A stretch of DNA of 64,000 bases from Dipteris shenzhenensis (GCA_047967505.1 CM106540.1); one strand, 5' to 3'; shown: positions 1 to 13,039, counted from the first letter of the stretch. Notes: generated by a model not told the origin, from the sequence alone. Made by a program: numbers and translations.

Positions 1-1113
1 CAATGATGATTCTAGATCCTCTATTATGAAAAGGAAATTGAAGCCATCCAAGTTCAATGTGGAGAGAAGTGAATCAAGGTTTGGCTGATATCAGCAAACA
101 GTTGATCAATTGGGTAATATTGAATCATAATAGGTCCTTCCTTGACTTTTGTTAGAGCTATTAATTGTTGCCAACTCAAGGATGATCATGATTTAAGGAT
201 AGGTGACGGTTTGAATTTGATTTTTCTAGGTTGCCCAAGTTTGAGATTACATGCTCTGTGGGAAAAACCAGGGTGGTCAATCAATAAAAAACCATCTAAC
301 ACGTGTGAGTAAGCACATAGTTAAAACACCCTTAATTATTTTCCCCCCTTTCGTACATATATATGTTGTAATTTTGAATTTTAAAGTCCCCTCTCGAGAT
401 ATACATAACATAATTATATTAGCTAAAAATAAATTAATTAACCTCCCACTCTGCCCCTCTCTGTCCCCTGCCTCTCACTCTTGTAGCTCCCCTCTCCTTT
501 TCCTCGCTCTATCTCCCCTCCTCCCCTCTCCCTCTCTACCCCGCTGCCCTGGGGGGGCTGGTCTTTATAGTGGTGCAGAGCCCTTTGGAGAAGCTTCTCG
601 AAAAGCCATGAGTGGCGGAAGAATCCAGAATTGCCAACTTAAATTAATTGCTCCCCTTCCCTTTGTATTAATTTTTGCCCTTTCACCTTATCTTGATCAT
701 CCCTGCCACAAATACTAATATCTATTTTCCAACATCGTGGGCACCTATTAGCTAAGTATTTTGAAATCATGTCGGGCCTATAGTATTTTGAAATCGTGTC
801 CTAAGTATTTTGAAATCATGTCCCATCTCTAAATGGCCTATCGTCTCTCAAATTAAAAAATCCCCTTCCCTATTATGTTAAGTGTTATACAAAGTGATTA
901 CCGTAGAGAAGATATATATTTGTTTATTTATTTATACTCTCGAGTTCAATAAATAGTTGAATGCAAAATCTATCCGAAAGTAAATCATTAAAAAAAAACT
1001 CATATGCTCCCTACACATACTAGTTCATTTAGGTCTCTCTGTTTCTCTGGTCTTGGATATTTGGTCTTGCCAAGTGGCTTCATGATAAGGATCTATAGAA
1101 AATGGAGCACCAA

Positions 1114-1226
1114 TACTATTGAAGGAGGCTACATAGGAGGCCACATAAGCCAAGAAGAAAAAAAGAGACTTTCTATAAAAACACACTATACCACATAAAC
1201 CACTTCATGTGATGACTATCAAACTC

Positions 1227-1268
<42 letters not shown>

Positions 1269-1369
1269 CTATTGAAGGAAGGAGGCCACATAAGCCAAGA
1301 AGAAAAAAAGAACTTGAATTATCTCCATGTGATGACTACCAAACTCATTCTCTCTCTCTCTCTCTCCCC
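1114..1369. repeat. Tandem duplication ending in (CT)n microsatellites
   Basis: A block starting with ACTATTGAAGGA occurs twice, at about 1116 and 1268. It is followed by GGCCACATAAGCC, an A-rich stretch and TGTGATGACTA. Each copy ends in a CT microsatellite, at 1231-1262 and about 1349-1368. The rest of 1-1690 is AT-rich with no gene I can recognise; short ORFs there have no family-like content. Confidence 0.75.
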
Positions 1370-1694
1370 TTTCTATTGTCTTTCTAGTTTGAAATCATAA
1401 GTTTAATCGTCCTTTCTTCCAGTACTAGAAATAGACAGATAGTGAACAATGGAAAACAATTCACAAAGATTAAAGGCTAATTCCTAATGGAAAACAGCTT
1501 ACAAAGATATAAGACTAATTACTATTCTCGTATTCTCAGCGATGTACACTTATGGGACAACTCCTTTGTAAATTATTATCAACTGCTCATCTTCTCTCGC
1601 TCCAAGCTTCCGACAATCCGATCTACGTGCTGTATGTACATAGAAGAAAGACAGTCCGGCCTTCCCAATATCAATATTTGTAGAGTTCAGTTCG

Positions 1695-3154
1695 TCAGTC
1701 TTCATTAGCTAGCCACTCGTTGAATTCGTCCAGAGTGTTTGCTCCCGACCTCTGTATGGTTTGTGTGAAATGCAGGAACTTCGCCCACGTAAAATCTCGA
1801 TATGCCCTTGGATTGTCTCCGTCCACCAGCTCACAAGGAGGCGATAGCAGAATCTGGAGTCCAGGATTGAGAAAGAATGTCAGAGATCTTCGTGGAGTGA
1901 CGCTGTTCACCACCGCTCTGTGCAAGCAGCTCTTGTAGTGTTTGTTTGTCAACGCCTGTGAAACAATTCCGCAACTCGTTAGCTACAGTTCGAAATTAAA
2001 GTAGCCCCATGCTCAATAATATAAGGTGTCCCTTGAAGATAGAAAGCCATTCCACGATGCTCGCAGAATCGTTACCATTAGAGTGTCGCCTATGTTTATA
2101 ACAAATGCATCCTTTCGTGGCAACACAGTATACCACGTGCCATTCTGAAAGACTTGAAGACCGCGCACTTCTTTTTGATGCAGAATAGTGAGCCCAGTGG
2201 GATCTGTGTGAGGCCCCGTACCAAATGTGAGAGAAGGTTGTTGGCAAGGTGGATAGTAATTCAACCGCAGGATGGAACTGTTCTCATCGAAAAATTTCCG
2301 GAGCGCTCTGCGCTTTAGTCCCAGACCAAGTCCCAGCAACTCAATGATCTCTAATCCCAGTTTAACCATCGCTTGGCAATATCTTTGGAAGACGCAACTA
2401 TTGGAAGACGGGCAACAGAAACAAGTTTCATCAGTGCCACAAGAACTTGATGCAAGAAAAATGCGAGCGGCAGCACTTCCTACAACATTCCTAGAAGTCC
2501 ACAAAATGTGGCCTGGGAGAGTACCCTGTACAATGTGTAACGTAGATAGCTCTTGGCACCCACTAATCTTTACACAACGGCATCTCATTATTACATCCCA
2601 AGAATCGTAACGTTTCAACAAGCCATTGCTTACCTGCTCTCGTCATGTTGGTGTTTCAGAACTCTCTCAAAAAAGTATTCAATGTTAGAGACGGGCGTGG
2701 GCTGAAGAGAGAAAGTCTCTTTCCAAGGGAGCTTTGCTGAAAATCGCCCGGTAAAGCTACTAGCATAGCCAAAGCTTTCACCCAGCATTCTGCGTCCTTG
2801 TTGCTTCGTTTGCAACGGCAGGTCGAAGAACTTCTGAGAGAGTTCGTGTGCAGCTTCTATTACCGACTCCGACACACCATGATTGATAACGTGAAAGAAC
2901 CCAACGGACTTGCTTGCTTTGGCTATCTCGTGCGCGACAGTTCGGACGGCATTTGGATCCCTGCTGCGAAAGCTTGCCAGATCAATGGTGGGCACGTCCA
3001 TGAGCTGTTCCTCGGTGGGCATCGCGGTTTGGGCCTCTGGCCAGATGAATGCAGGAGGTATAGTGGGGGCTCGGAAGCAGGAAGGCCCGAAGACGTCGTG
3101 GGCGGAGGAGGGTGGGTCTGTCGGGGCTACGATGAGGCTGGCGGAATTATCCAT
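1695..3154 (-). CDS. Gibberellin 20-oxidase (2-oxoglutarate/Fe(II) dioxygenase), three exons
   Basis: Exons by my splice reading: 3154-2634, 2397-2076 and 1955-1695. Introns are 236 and 120 bases, both GT-AG (CAG|GTAAGC, ATG|GTAACG; acceptors CAATAG and TTCACAG). They rejoin in frame to 367 residues, close to the usual 370-390. GA20ox enzymes oxidise C-20 of GA12/GA53-type gibberellins to give GA9/GA20, in the cytosol. Visible motifs: the GA20ox signature LPWKET (residues 142-147), NYYPPCQQP (220-228), iron ligands H237, D239 and H293, and the 2-oxoglutarate R303-x-S305 pair. FxWP and DVPTIDL lie near the N-terminus. The two intron positions match the usual GA20ox layout. I chose ATG 3154 for family length; in-frame ATGs at 3289 and 3460 would add a low-complexity extension. 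No break is seen. C19/C20 specificity cannot be told from sequence. Confidence 0.9.
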
Positions 3155-3539
3155 GCAATCAATACGTAGGGACTTAATATTTGCGGCAGAGTAGAGAGAG
3201 CAAGGCGAATGTGAAGGTGGCAGCTGCTGCTGCAGCAGCGAGCAGATGACTAGTGATGCTACGACGGGGGCTGTTGCTACTGGTGCCATTATATGGAGGG
3301 CATGGAGCAGAGCAAGACGAGGATCAGAGGAGATGATGCTGGCGACGGCGGGTGAGTTAAGGAAGATGCGAAATGCCTGGTTTTGGTAGGATCGTGGAGG
3401 GGACAGAGGAAGGGGGGGAAGTAGCCGGCGGGGGGGAGGGGGAAGCACATGAGAGCTCAAGGCTTGTCGTCCTCATGACAGTTGCAGGAGGCAAATAAAG
3501 AGAGATCAAGGGAAGGTGGGCAGAGGAAGAGACATGGGA

Positions 3540-3600
3540 TGACACAGTACACGAGAGACAGAGAGAGAGAGACAAAGAGAGAGACAGAGAGAGCGAGCTA
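3540..3600 (-). promoter_or_regulatory. CT-rich leader upstream of the GA20ox gene
   Basis: On the coding strand this is a CT/CTGT-rich pyrimidine tract about 390-450 bases upstream of the chosen start. Such CT/GA tracts are common in plant core promoters and 5' leaders. I could not place a convincing TATA box, so the leader assignment is an inference from position. Confidence 0.35.
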
Positions 3601-3694
3601 CCCTGAGTACCATCCATGATTCTCAGAAGGTAGATGTCTAATAGCTTGACTTTTGACACACCGTCTCTCGGTCTCTCGTATGGTCCCTTTCATT

Positions 3695-4190
3695 GTTCAC
3701 ACGTTTAGCATGGCCTTTCTACGACCCCCCTTAGAGCGCGGCCACATGCATAGATGCTTGGAGGTAAAACGGCAGCAATCAGGTGAAGATCTGGCCACAT
3801 GCGAAACACAGGCGCCAGCCAAAATCAGCAGAACGGAGGTGAATGAAGGTGTACTCTGAGACCTTGAATTCCACGCTTGCTCAATCAGAGTCAAGCCTCA
3901 CACCTTCAGCTGAAGAATAGAGGTTTGGAGGGGGCAACACCCGCCCCTCGGGGTCGACCTCCCAAACCTCCATAGCCTTGGATGGGACTTCTGGCACGTA
4001 TCTTGCATCAACTAGTGTGCCTGTAGGCCTCCGTGCCCAAAACCCCACTACTTCGTGTGGCCAAACGCTCAAATATCACCGATATCTATAAACTCCATCT
4101 TGATCCATTTTGCTGTTGTTTTACCTTCATCCCTCCATGCATGTGGCCACAGTCTTAGCACGGCCTTTCTACGACCGGTTAGAGACTCGC
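3695..4190. repeat. Two copies of a 40-base motif
   Basis: TTAGCATGGCCTTTCTACGA near 3706 recurs as TTAGCACGGCCTTTCTACGA near 4155. Both lie beside a GGCCACATGCAT-like stretch. The copies are about 450 bases apart in the upstream region of the GA20ox gene. No gene is recognised from 3660 to 4890. Confidence 0.6.
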
Positions 4191-4900
4191 TCCGTTGGCC
4201 CTCACGGTTGCGATCCTTCGGTTCCTTTAAGGTCACATAATAAAATTTCAGGTTTAATTTACAAATCCCAATATTTGAATACTTTTTTTACAAAATTTTC
4301 AAATTAGATCTTTAGCATTGCTATATTACTAAACTAATGGGTCTACAAATTCATTATGTGCACATTCAAGCATCGGATTTCCATGGGATTTGCTCCATCA
4401 AGTTTGTAATTTTGTGTTTCAACTATCTCCTCATTTAGAAACTGCATTGGATCAACTGAGGATCAACTGCAGGTCCCTATTTAGCTCCCCTCGCCTCCAA
4501 AAAGCAATCAATTTAAGCCAATGCTAAAGGGGTCATGCCAAAAAAAATTAAAGGCTCCAGGGGTCATATTAACCTAAGGCTAAAGGCTAAAAGGTCATGC
4601 AAGATGTGTGTGTGTTTTCCAAATAAAGGCACTATTAGGGCTTCATTAGTATTTGATTTAAAATTTGCAAGCATACAAATGTGTATGTATACAAATTTGC
4701 AAGCATACAAAGGGGGGGGACCACCTCCTCTATGCATATGTATGTATGTGTATAGACACATACACATACATTTGCATATCACACATGTGCACACATGCTC
4801 AAGTGTATGTACACTCATGTACATGTGTATGCCTATATGTCTACACATGCATATGTTTGTGTTTACCTACATGTGCACATAGGTCATAGTGTATCTACAC

Positions 4901-4909
4901 ACATCTCTC

Positions 4910-4965
<56 letters not shown>

Positions 4966-4983
4966 ACATAATATGTATGTATA

Positions 4984-5016
<33 letters not shown>

Positions 5017-5047
5017 ATGTATATATATGCATATGTATATATATATG

Positions 5048-5079
<32 letters not shown>

Positions 5080-5135
5080 TGTATGTACACACACACACAT
5101 CTCTCTCTCTCTCTCTCTCCCCCCCCCCCCCCAAG
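4901..5135. repeat. Compound microsatellite CT / CA / TATG / CA / CT / poly-C
   Basis: Runs of (CT)n, (CA)n, (ATGT)n with (TA)n, (AC)n, (CT)n and finally a run of C follow each other. Long ORFs on both strands here are translations of the repeat and are not genes. Confidence 0.95.
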
Positions 5136-5298
5136 TGTCAATAATGTCCAAGGAATCGGCTCTTTGTTCAGCATCATCTATGTAAGGGTGATGCTACTTG
5201 TGCATATTAAAAGGATAAATCAGTATGGGGGAATCCATTCCAACTGGGCCCACGTGGTGTCCGCAACATGAAATGTTAAAATATAAATAAACATAAAA

Positions 5299-5302
<4 letters not shown>

Positions 5303-5363
<61 letters not shown>
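5303..5363. repeat. (CT)n microsatellite, about 60 bases
   Basis: An uninterrupted CT run ends in CCCCCC. From here to about 8490 I recognise no gene. There are AT-rich stretches, C-rich spots (5510-5570, 5960-6080) and short ORFs without family motifs. Confidence 0.95.
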
Positions 5364-5364
<1 letters not shown>

Positions 5365-8300
5365 CCCTGCAGCATGATCATAACTGTAGCTGGATCGTGG
5401 CACTATGTCATGTGGCATGGTGCAGATTGACAGGCACACGACATGTAAATACATGGCAGGTAGTTACAGTATGATGGCATATTTACTGTGCCTTAACAGA
5501 CCACCGCCACCACCCCCCTCGCATTTAGTGCGTATTTGGCGATCTGGCGGTCCTCTGCCCCCTCCAGACTGCCTCATGTGCCACATTTTCCCTTATGCCT
5601 TGTGCCACATGTCTTCTTGGTAGCTCGTCTTCCCTGTGTGTCATGTGCTCGGGGGGTTCACATCCCAAAATTTTAGTGTACCAAATGCATTCAAAAGGAG
5701 GGGTATTTTAATTCCTCTTTTGGGAAAATTTTAATAGGTTTACAACAACAGGAAAAATCTGTTAGTTTATAAGTAAAGAGGGGTGGCTTTATTGGAAAAA
5801 AAGTTTTAGTGGAGGGGTTTTTTTAATACCCCTTGAACGTATGTGATACCTATGATTTCTTAGTGGTGCACCCCCTGAGGCCATGTGTCCTTTCTTGGTG
5901 CATCCTTCAATTCACACTGTGCCATGCGGCAGGCCACAATCAGTCTGTGGCCTGCTACCTCCCCCCTCACTGACTGCACTTCTCTAAACCTCCTCCAAGA
6001 TCCTTCAAGCCTCTCCCGAGCCTTTCTCCTCCTCTCTTGCCGAGCCTCCCTTCTCTACCCCCGAACCTCCTGTCTTCTCAAACCTCCCTCCAATCTTCTT
6101 GAGCCTCTGAAGCCCTGCCACATGGTTGGTCTGGGATTAGTCTCCATAAAGAATAGAATAGACAACATGCACAACATTTTTCTTAACACCTTAACAAAAC
6201 CTTTAGGCTCATAATTTCAAAGTTTTTTATAGAAACTTTGCAGGTTTTAAGCAAAAATATATTTTGTAGGTTTTTTAAAACCTTATCCTCTCAAATTTGA
6301 AGGTTACTTTCCAAAATTTACCATGCACTTCTGGCGTTAAACCTCTATTTTTTGTGAACATTAGTCACCTTTCGCAAGTTCTGATACGCTTTTATTGCCA
6401 TAGCTCCAAATAATCCTCTCTCTCCAATGTAGGAAACCCTCCTTCACTGCCACACATTTTTCCAATCCCACCACCTCACCATTTTTTTGTCCTACAGTAA
6501 TTGAGCAGTAATTAGACACCTAAGTGTTTAAACCCACTCTATGAAATGGGTTGTAGGGGGCACTTGTCCCTGTACTACTATCTTGACATCCCCCTCAAGT
6601 GGTAGGGTCTTTGGGGGCAGCACCCCCAAGGCCAAAAATGCATGTAAAATTTTTTGCTTGACTTGTAAAATCCATCGACCAATGACAAGTCATGAGAAGG
6701 ACTAGTCAAGCTTACTAATTCAACTTGTAATCACTCGTGTGATGAGTGTTCCATCTTCCAACACTAAGAATGGGTCCTAATTAGGAGGCTATAAAGAAGC
6801 TTGTGTGTGTGGCTTCTAGGCAATGATAGTGATGCTTTCTCTAGTTAGTGTAATAGTGTTGTATTATTAAAAAATCTTTGCATGTGCACAAATTGCACAT
6901 TTTCAACTTCTTCCATTTTAGGGTGAATCAAGATACTAATACCAATAACTATAAATATTTCAAGACCACCATGCAATAGTACCACTAGTTTGGATTCCAA
7001 ATTTTAATCCGCAACATTGGAGGCCTGTTAATCCATGCCTAATGTTCTCATTTAGGTGTGCCCTTGGGTTGAGGAGAAGCTCACATAGTGTACTTTTGAA
7101 TGATTACTTGGGTGCTTGTATGTACAGAACAAATTTTGATGTTTTTGAATAAATTGCTATATCCTATACTCATCCTATAGTCTTCACGATGCATGCTTCA
7201 CATGCAACAGAGCAGTTGTAATGATTTAAAGGTCTCGTTCCAAATCCTTATTCCATAACTTTTTGGTCTCATGTTTAAGTTTGAAATGTGTACTACAACT
7301 TGAAGATAAATTTTGCCGAATTCCTTTGAGCATTGCATAATTTATGGGTCATACAAGATAACTATATACAAAAAATTCCATGAACTTGACCAAAAATGGC
7401 TACACTCAAGCAAGCAATGACTCTAGGAGTTGTGGTAGAAATCACTAGTGCCCCCAACCAACAAACCACTAGTGTCACATGGGGCACCAAAATGTACCAC
7501 TAAGAGCCACCTCCTACTCAATGCTACCTTGTCATATTTACCACAAAAATTGCTAGGAAATGCTTATGTGTGCTTTGTTCCCATCGGAAACCCTTTATTT
7601 CTAGATGCCAAGAATGGACATATATGTATGCCATTGGAGGTGGGAAAATCTCTTCTCCAAGTGGGCATTCAAGGGTGTGGCTACTGACAATCTACATTGC
7701 AAATGAAATGGGGTTGCTCAGAGAGCCTCTTTCGAAGAGGTTGTAGACTTTCAAGAAAATGGTCTATCATGGGAATGTTGGCCAAGTTTGGCTTGAAGGG
7801 GCATACATTGTTACTATAGTATGCCAAGGTAACATTGAGCAAGATGCCACATGGTTGTTAGAAGCAGTGTGATAGTCAAATTGCAAAATATACAATATAG
7901 AAGAATGTAGAATAAAAGCTAGGGAGGCACTGATATACATGGCTCACCCAGTGTGGACTATGTCCATGGAGAGAATAGCTAGTCCTTAGTTTTTTCTCTC
8001 AAGCAAGAAGAATACAAGCAACTCATCCACTTTACAATTTTTAATTGTTTCTTTTTCCATGCACTTGCTTGCTATATGGCTCATAAGCATGCCAAAGGTC
8101 ATTGCATTTCATAATACATAGCATCAAACCTTATAGTGTGTCCTTTGGCCTATTTGTGTTTTGAAGAATTTGAGGTCACATTACACTTGTTTGGGATATC
8201 CAATTCTGCTAATGTGTATCGCCGGAGGGGAAAAACCGACGGTTAAAAATTTTTTTAGTCCCACAAATTTTTAATTTTCACACCTCCCACCCATCAAATC

Positions 8301-8494
8301 TTGGAAGATTAAGTACCTGCAACTTGCCCCTACCTTGTGACCCGCACATCCCCGAGCGTGACCTTGTGCAGACTTTGGTTTGGCATTGTCTTCTTTCGGG
8401 TAAGTTATCTTCTATTCTTTGCTTGCCTCACCGACTAGCTTCTCTGGGTCTATTCTGGAATGATCATGGCCATGGCATCAATGGAAACATGTAG

Positions 8495-9840
8495 CTCACC
8501 ATGGCTTAATGCAAGAGAAGCTGCAGACAGAGGTTGCGAGACAGAAAAGCTAAAAGGCTTGGTCAAGGCACAAGGAAGAGATTACGAGTCGAGGAAAGCA
8601 ATGTCATGGTATCGAAACGGCAACGGAAGACACTTTGGCAACTTTTACAAAGGGAGAAACAACAAGAAAAAAGAAGACTCCTGGCATAGCAATAGTAGGA
8701 AGCAGTTGCAGAAGCATGCATTTGATCATTGCCATTGGAGTGAAGAACAAGAGATGTGGTGTCACAATTGGTGGGAGAATCAAGGCAACAACATCAGATT
8801 ATTTAGGTGAATACCAGTCTTGAGTCTTCACAAGCTTTAGCCTACACCCTAAAGTTCATAGAGTAACAACCCTACCAACACCTTGGGAGATGCACGCCTA
8901 AGAGGTGATGCTCTCTAACCTAAGAAATGGGTGCCTATAGAAAGTGAAAGTGGTGCACAACATAGATTAACTAGCTACAAAGAGGGTGACATTAGCTATG
9001 TTGGTGTCCCCTAAAACAAAGGAGAAATGGCTTGGGCGCACAATGTCGAAGATGTTATCAATCAATAGGACCAGCATGGCTCCAGCGGTTGAACGTAAAG
9101 CAAAAGTAATGCACGATCATCCCAATCTGAGAAGTCTATGGGCTTCAGCAAAATACAAGAAAACAATAGCTTGCCATGGATTACAAGAGAAGCAAACAGA
9201 GGTTACGAGACAGGAAAGCTGAAAAGTATAGTCAAGGCACAAGGAACAGATTGCAGGTTGAGGAAAGCAGTCGCATGGTATCGAAATGCTAGCAGAAGAC
9301 ACTTTTGCAAGATTTACGAAGGTAGAAACTACGAGAAGAAAGAAGAATCCTTGCAGAGAAGTAGTAGGTTGCGGTTGCAGATGAATGCATTTAATCATTG
9401 CCATTGGTCCAGTGAAGAACACGAGCTGTGGCGTCACGATTGGTGGGACCATTCGAGGCAGTAACATCGGATCATTTACGTGAATACCAGTCTCGAGTCT
9501 TCACAAGCTTTAGCATGCACCCTAAAGTTTGTAGATTAACAACCCTACCAACACCTCGGGAGATGCACGCCCAAGAGGTGATGCTCTCTAACCTGAGAAA
9601 TGGCCTACAAAAAGTGAAAGGGAGGTAGAGCTTAGATCAAGTAGCAATAAAGAGGGCGACATTGGCTATGTTGGTGTCCCTTGAAACAAAGGAGAAATGG
9701 CTTGGATGCAAAATCTTAAAGATGTTGTCAATCAGAAGGACCAATGTGACTCCAGCAGTTGAACATAGAGCAAAAGCAATGCACAATCATCCTAATTCGA
9801 GAAGTCTGTGGGCTTCAACAAGACACAAGAAAAGGAGAGG
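8495..9840. repeat. Tandem duplication with a unit of about 670 bases
   Basis: The two copies can be followed along their length. AGACACTTT(T/G)GCAA occurs at about 8628 and 9298, GAATACCAGTCT at about 8809 and 9482, and GAAGTCTRTGGGCTTCA at about 9131 and 9801, always about 670 apart. Each copy carries broken plus-strand reading frames with shared stretches such as KEKWLG and HDHPN or HNHPN, so the unit may once have been coding. I do not recognise a protein family. Both copies have frameshifts and stops, so neither looks functional. Confidence 0.8.
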
Positions 9841-10019
9841 AAGTCATTGTTATAGTGATGATGTTTTGGCATGAAAATACAAGAGTTTCTCTAAAAAGAA
9901 AGGACATCTGTAAAAAGTGGATGGGACCTAACATGTTTGAGGAGCACATCATACACATGCTTGATACTACGCAAGTCAGTGGTGCCTAAACGAGCCCAGT
10001 GGTTGTTTGTGATTGAGCT

Positions 10020-10560
10020 TTAGGATAGTTTACTTGTTTCATTTCTTCTCCATTTCTTAAACCAGGCTTGGACTAAATGTGATCATCCTAAACTAGCCCG
10101 ATGGTTAGAACATCATGCAACCATAGGCTAGTTCAGCTCGATCACCAATTATGTGATTGTTCTGAACCAGCATGGTTGAACAGACATTAGTTGTTCACTA
10201 GCCCGGTGGCGTGGTTGAGCAAAAATTAACAGCAATATATTGTTATTTTACTAAACAAGCCCGATGGTTAGAACATCATGCAACCGTGCTGGTTCAACTC
10301 AATCACCAATTATGTGATTGCCCTGAACTAGCGTGGTTGAACAGACATTAGTTGTTGACCAACCCCGTGGCATGGTTGAGAAGAACTTAATAGCAATAAA
10401 TTTTTATCAGAAAAGCAATATATTTTTATTTTATTAAACCACCCAGATGATTGGAACATCATGCAATGATGACTGCTTCAGCTCAATCACCAGTTATGTG
10501 ATTGTCTTGAACCAACATGGTTGAATAGACATTAGTTGGTGATGGTCTCAGTGGTTGCAA
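10020..10560. repeat. Degenerate tandem repeat, units of about 160-185 bases
   Basis: Three units share (A/G)GAACATCATGCAA (about 10106, 10268, 10453), TCACCAATTATGTGATTG and GGTTGAACAGACATTAGTTG. Divergence between units is high, which indicates age. No coding signal is seen. Confidence 0.75.
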
Positions 10561-10639
10561 TTACTGTGTTTCTTAGTACATAAATTAGTTAAATTTCATT
10601 TCTTGCTATTCAGGTCATATACCACTTAATTTCTAGACC

Positions 10640-11110
10640 GGGAGATTAATATGATTGTCCTAAACCAGTCCGGTGCTAGTTCAACACAAACATCAGTTGT
10701 TGATTGAAATTGGGATTGAACTTGTCAAAATTCAAAAATGCAAAGCAATATATTTTTATTTTCTAATAGTGAAATGTTATTTTCTAATTTTGAAATTCAA
10801 AAAGGAAAAGCAATATGCTTGTTATTGTCTAATATGTGAAGTTGAGAACGCCATGCCAAACTAGCTTGGTGGTTGAAATTGTGACTGTCCTAAACCAACA
10901 TGATAGTTGAAATTGTGATTGTCCTAAATGTTTCCTAAACCAGCCCGGTGGTTGACTATCCTAAACGTGTCCTAAACTAGCCCGTTGATTGAAATTGTGA
11001 TTGTTCTAAACCAGCCCAATGATTGAAATTGTGATTGTCCTAAACCAGCCCGATAGTTTGAAAATGTGATTGTGTCCTAAACTAGCATGATGGTTGAAAA
11101 TTGCTTTTCT
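10640..11110. repeat. Short-unit degenerate repeat (about 35-40 bases)
   Basis: Units of the type CCTAAACCAGCCCGATGGTT followed by GAAATTGTGATTGTCC recur. They are densest at 10860-11100. They share CTAAACYAGCCCG with the longer repeat just upstream, so the two arrays probably have one origin. Confidence 0.75.
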
Positions 11111-11283
11111 TCATTATATACTTTAATTAGACCGCGCTTTTGCATGTACTGTGTTTTGTCTTGTTTTAGTAGTGGAAAAAGGGGGCTTAGTGTGTTTTTT
11201 CTTGTTTTAGTAGTGCAAAAAGGGGGCTCACTGTACTGTTGTTCCATTTAAAAGAGGGCTCACTGTTCAGTTGTTCCCGCATG

Positions 11284-11841
11284 TTGGGTCAACAGATGGA
11301 GTTGTATCTCAACTTTATGGATTAGAATCCTGACATTTCAATTGGACAGAGGAGCTTTGAGCATTGTAAGCCCTGGTATGTCAAGAAACTCAAAGACATG
11401 AATGCTTGTTGTTGCAAAACACACACAGACTTTGACCTGGCCCAGCAAACTAAAAATGACTTGAGATCTAGTTGTGTTGGAACATTGCTCCATGGGGATC
11501 GATACCCATGTCTCCTCGATGAATGCACAATCTATAGGCCACCTGGATTCTCATCATGTGTTGCAACGGAGAGAAGGTTTTGTAGCCTAAGGTCTCTGTG
11601 GGAGCCAGTGTTTTGTCTAAAGGGAGACCATGAGTGGCACCACATTGAATGCATTCGCGGCACATGCAAGCATTACAGTCTGAAGCTAAAGAAGAAGACA
11701 TTTCATGTCTGTCCAAATGAAATGAGGGAAGACAACCATGTTGCTCTAAAATGGAGGAGATTTGAAAATTTCAATGTTGAAGGATCCGATAAAAAGAGAT
11801 GCCACTATCGCATAAGAGCACTCAGCCGAGGGAGCTTATAA
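11284..11841 (+). pseudogene. 5' fragment of an unclassified transposase-like gene
   Basis: A clean frame of 147 codons starts at 11398. It extends upstream in the same frame across one TAG at 11323. It encodes NPDISIG, KPWYVKKLKD, a CCCKTHTDFD cysteine cluster, then WEPVFCL, W-H-x-I-E-C-I-R-G-T-C, and a KWRRFENF block. A decayed homologue lies at 48340-49620, where the downstream part (DFAKSYSF, HGKGEHDG) is also present, so this copy is the N-terminal half only. From memory, similar uncharacterised proteins with Cys-rich N-termini occur in seedless plants and cnidarians. I infer a mobile-element origin from the two copies and their TE-rich setting; the function is not known. Confidence 0.5.
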
Positions 11842-12179
11842 GTCACGGATAATCATATACTGAAATGTTGTTGAGGAGACAGACTGATAACCTATGCATG
11901 AGCAAAAGTGATTGTCAACAACTAATGTAGATCGACTGTGGATCAGATATTATTGACATAGTTAGGCATTCATGTTACACCATGTATCATGCATGTGTTA
12001 CAAAATTCCTACAAAATATGAATGAGTGGGCTTCTTTTGTATGGGTGTATATTTGATGGATGTGATACTTTGCACCCACCTTAATGTTAATGTGCTTGCA
12101 AAGCCTGATGTGGATAGGGTATAATGTGCATAGTGGGGAATGCATTTTTTTTCACTATTTATCATGCCTTAGTACATTC

Positions 12180-12960
12180 AAAAGGATATGATAATTTGCA
12201 AAATCAAAAGGATATATGGTGAAGCAATTAGAGGACATTGGTTCAGCCATTGAGAAGGTAGGCATGGTGTATCTCAGCAGGTTGTTAGCTTCATACAACA
12301 ACGTGGTTGTCTCCATTCACCAAGGATGGTGAATTTTCTTAGGGGAGGAATACAATAGATGCTAGCGTTTTCTTGTCCCTATTACCATGATGCTGATACA
12401 ACAAGACTCAACTAGTAGTACAAACAACCAAGTATTGCTTGCTAGGGATTGATGAACCAAGCTGATGCATCCGAGCAAGAGACACAAAGTTTGCAAAAAA
12501 AAAGAATGATAAGACCAAGAGGCAAGGAGAGAGAAGCTAGCGTGCTTCAACTACAAGGATAGTAAAAACAATGCCAAAGAATCCCCCTCAAATGCCCTAA
12601 GAAAGGCAATGAATTAAGAGGGGTCCATGGAGTTAGGCAAATCTCAGGGAATCCTAGAGCCCGCCAAGGAAGAATCCTTGGAAAGTGCAATAGAGATGGA
12701 AAGAAATCGAATGTCATGCTTAATAAGGAGTTCTCTAAGAGGGCAAGAAAATTTATGTTGAAGAAAACATAGAGATGGCCAAAGAAGATTTAGCTTGCAT
12801 GTCAACACAAGGATTCATGAGGGACTCATCCATGGAGAAGGGGATGAATACATTCAATATATATGCCTAAAATCAAAATATTCATACACCAGCATACAGA
12901 AGCATAAGAACTAGCTTGATGAAAAAAACACTTCAATTTCTACCAGATGTCGGGGTGGGA
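12180..12960 (+). pseudogene. Possible Copia gag remnant
   Basis: Broken plus-strand frames give an IKQLEDIGSAIEKVG-like stretch followed by LLASYNNVVVSI, resembling the gag/UBN2 region of Copia elements. A CFNYKDSKN-like stretch near 12545 could be a damaged zinc knuckle. It lies upstream of the Copia RT remnant at 14240-15410 on the same strand, so both may be one old element. The match is weak. Confidence 0.3.
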
Positions 12961-13039
12961 GAAGAGCCACTTATGTTGAATGGACTGTGACCTATTCTTT
13001 TCATGTCCAAATATTATCCATTAGTTTTATCTCAAACCA

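Noticed and set aside
2272-2610. Plus-strand ORFs over the GA20ox exons (also 1720-1938, 2798-3194)
   Set aside because: Antisense shadows of the spliced minus-strand gene.
4867-5185. Several ORFs of 64-98 codons on both strands
   Set aside because: They are translations of the CT/CA/TATG microsatellite and have no protein-like content.
7448-7687. 79-codon ORF considered as a Copia or CACTA fragment
   Set aside because: A GHICMPLEVGK-like stretch looked suggestive but no adjoining motif supports either family.
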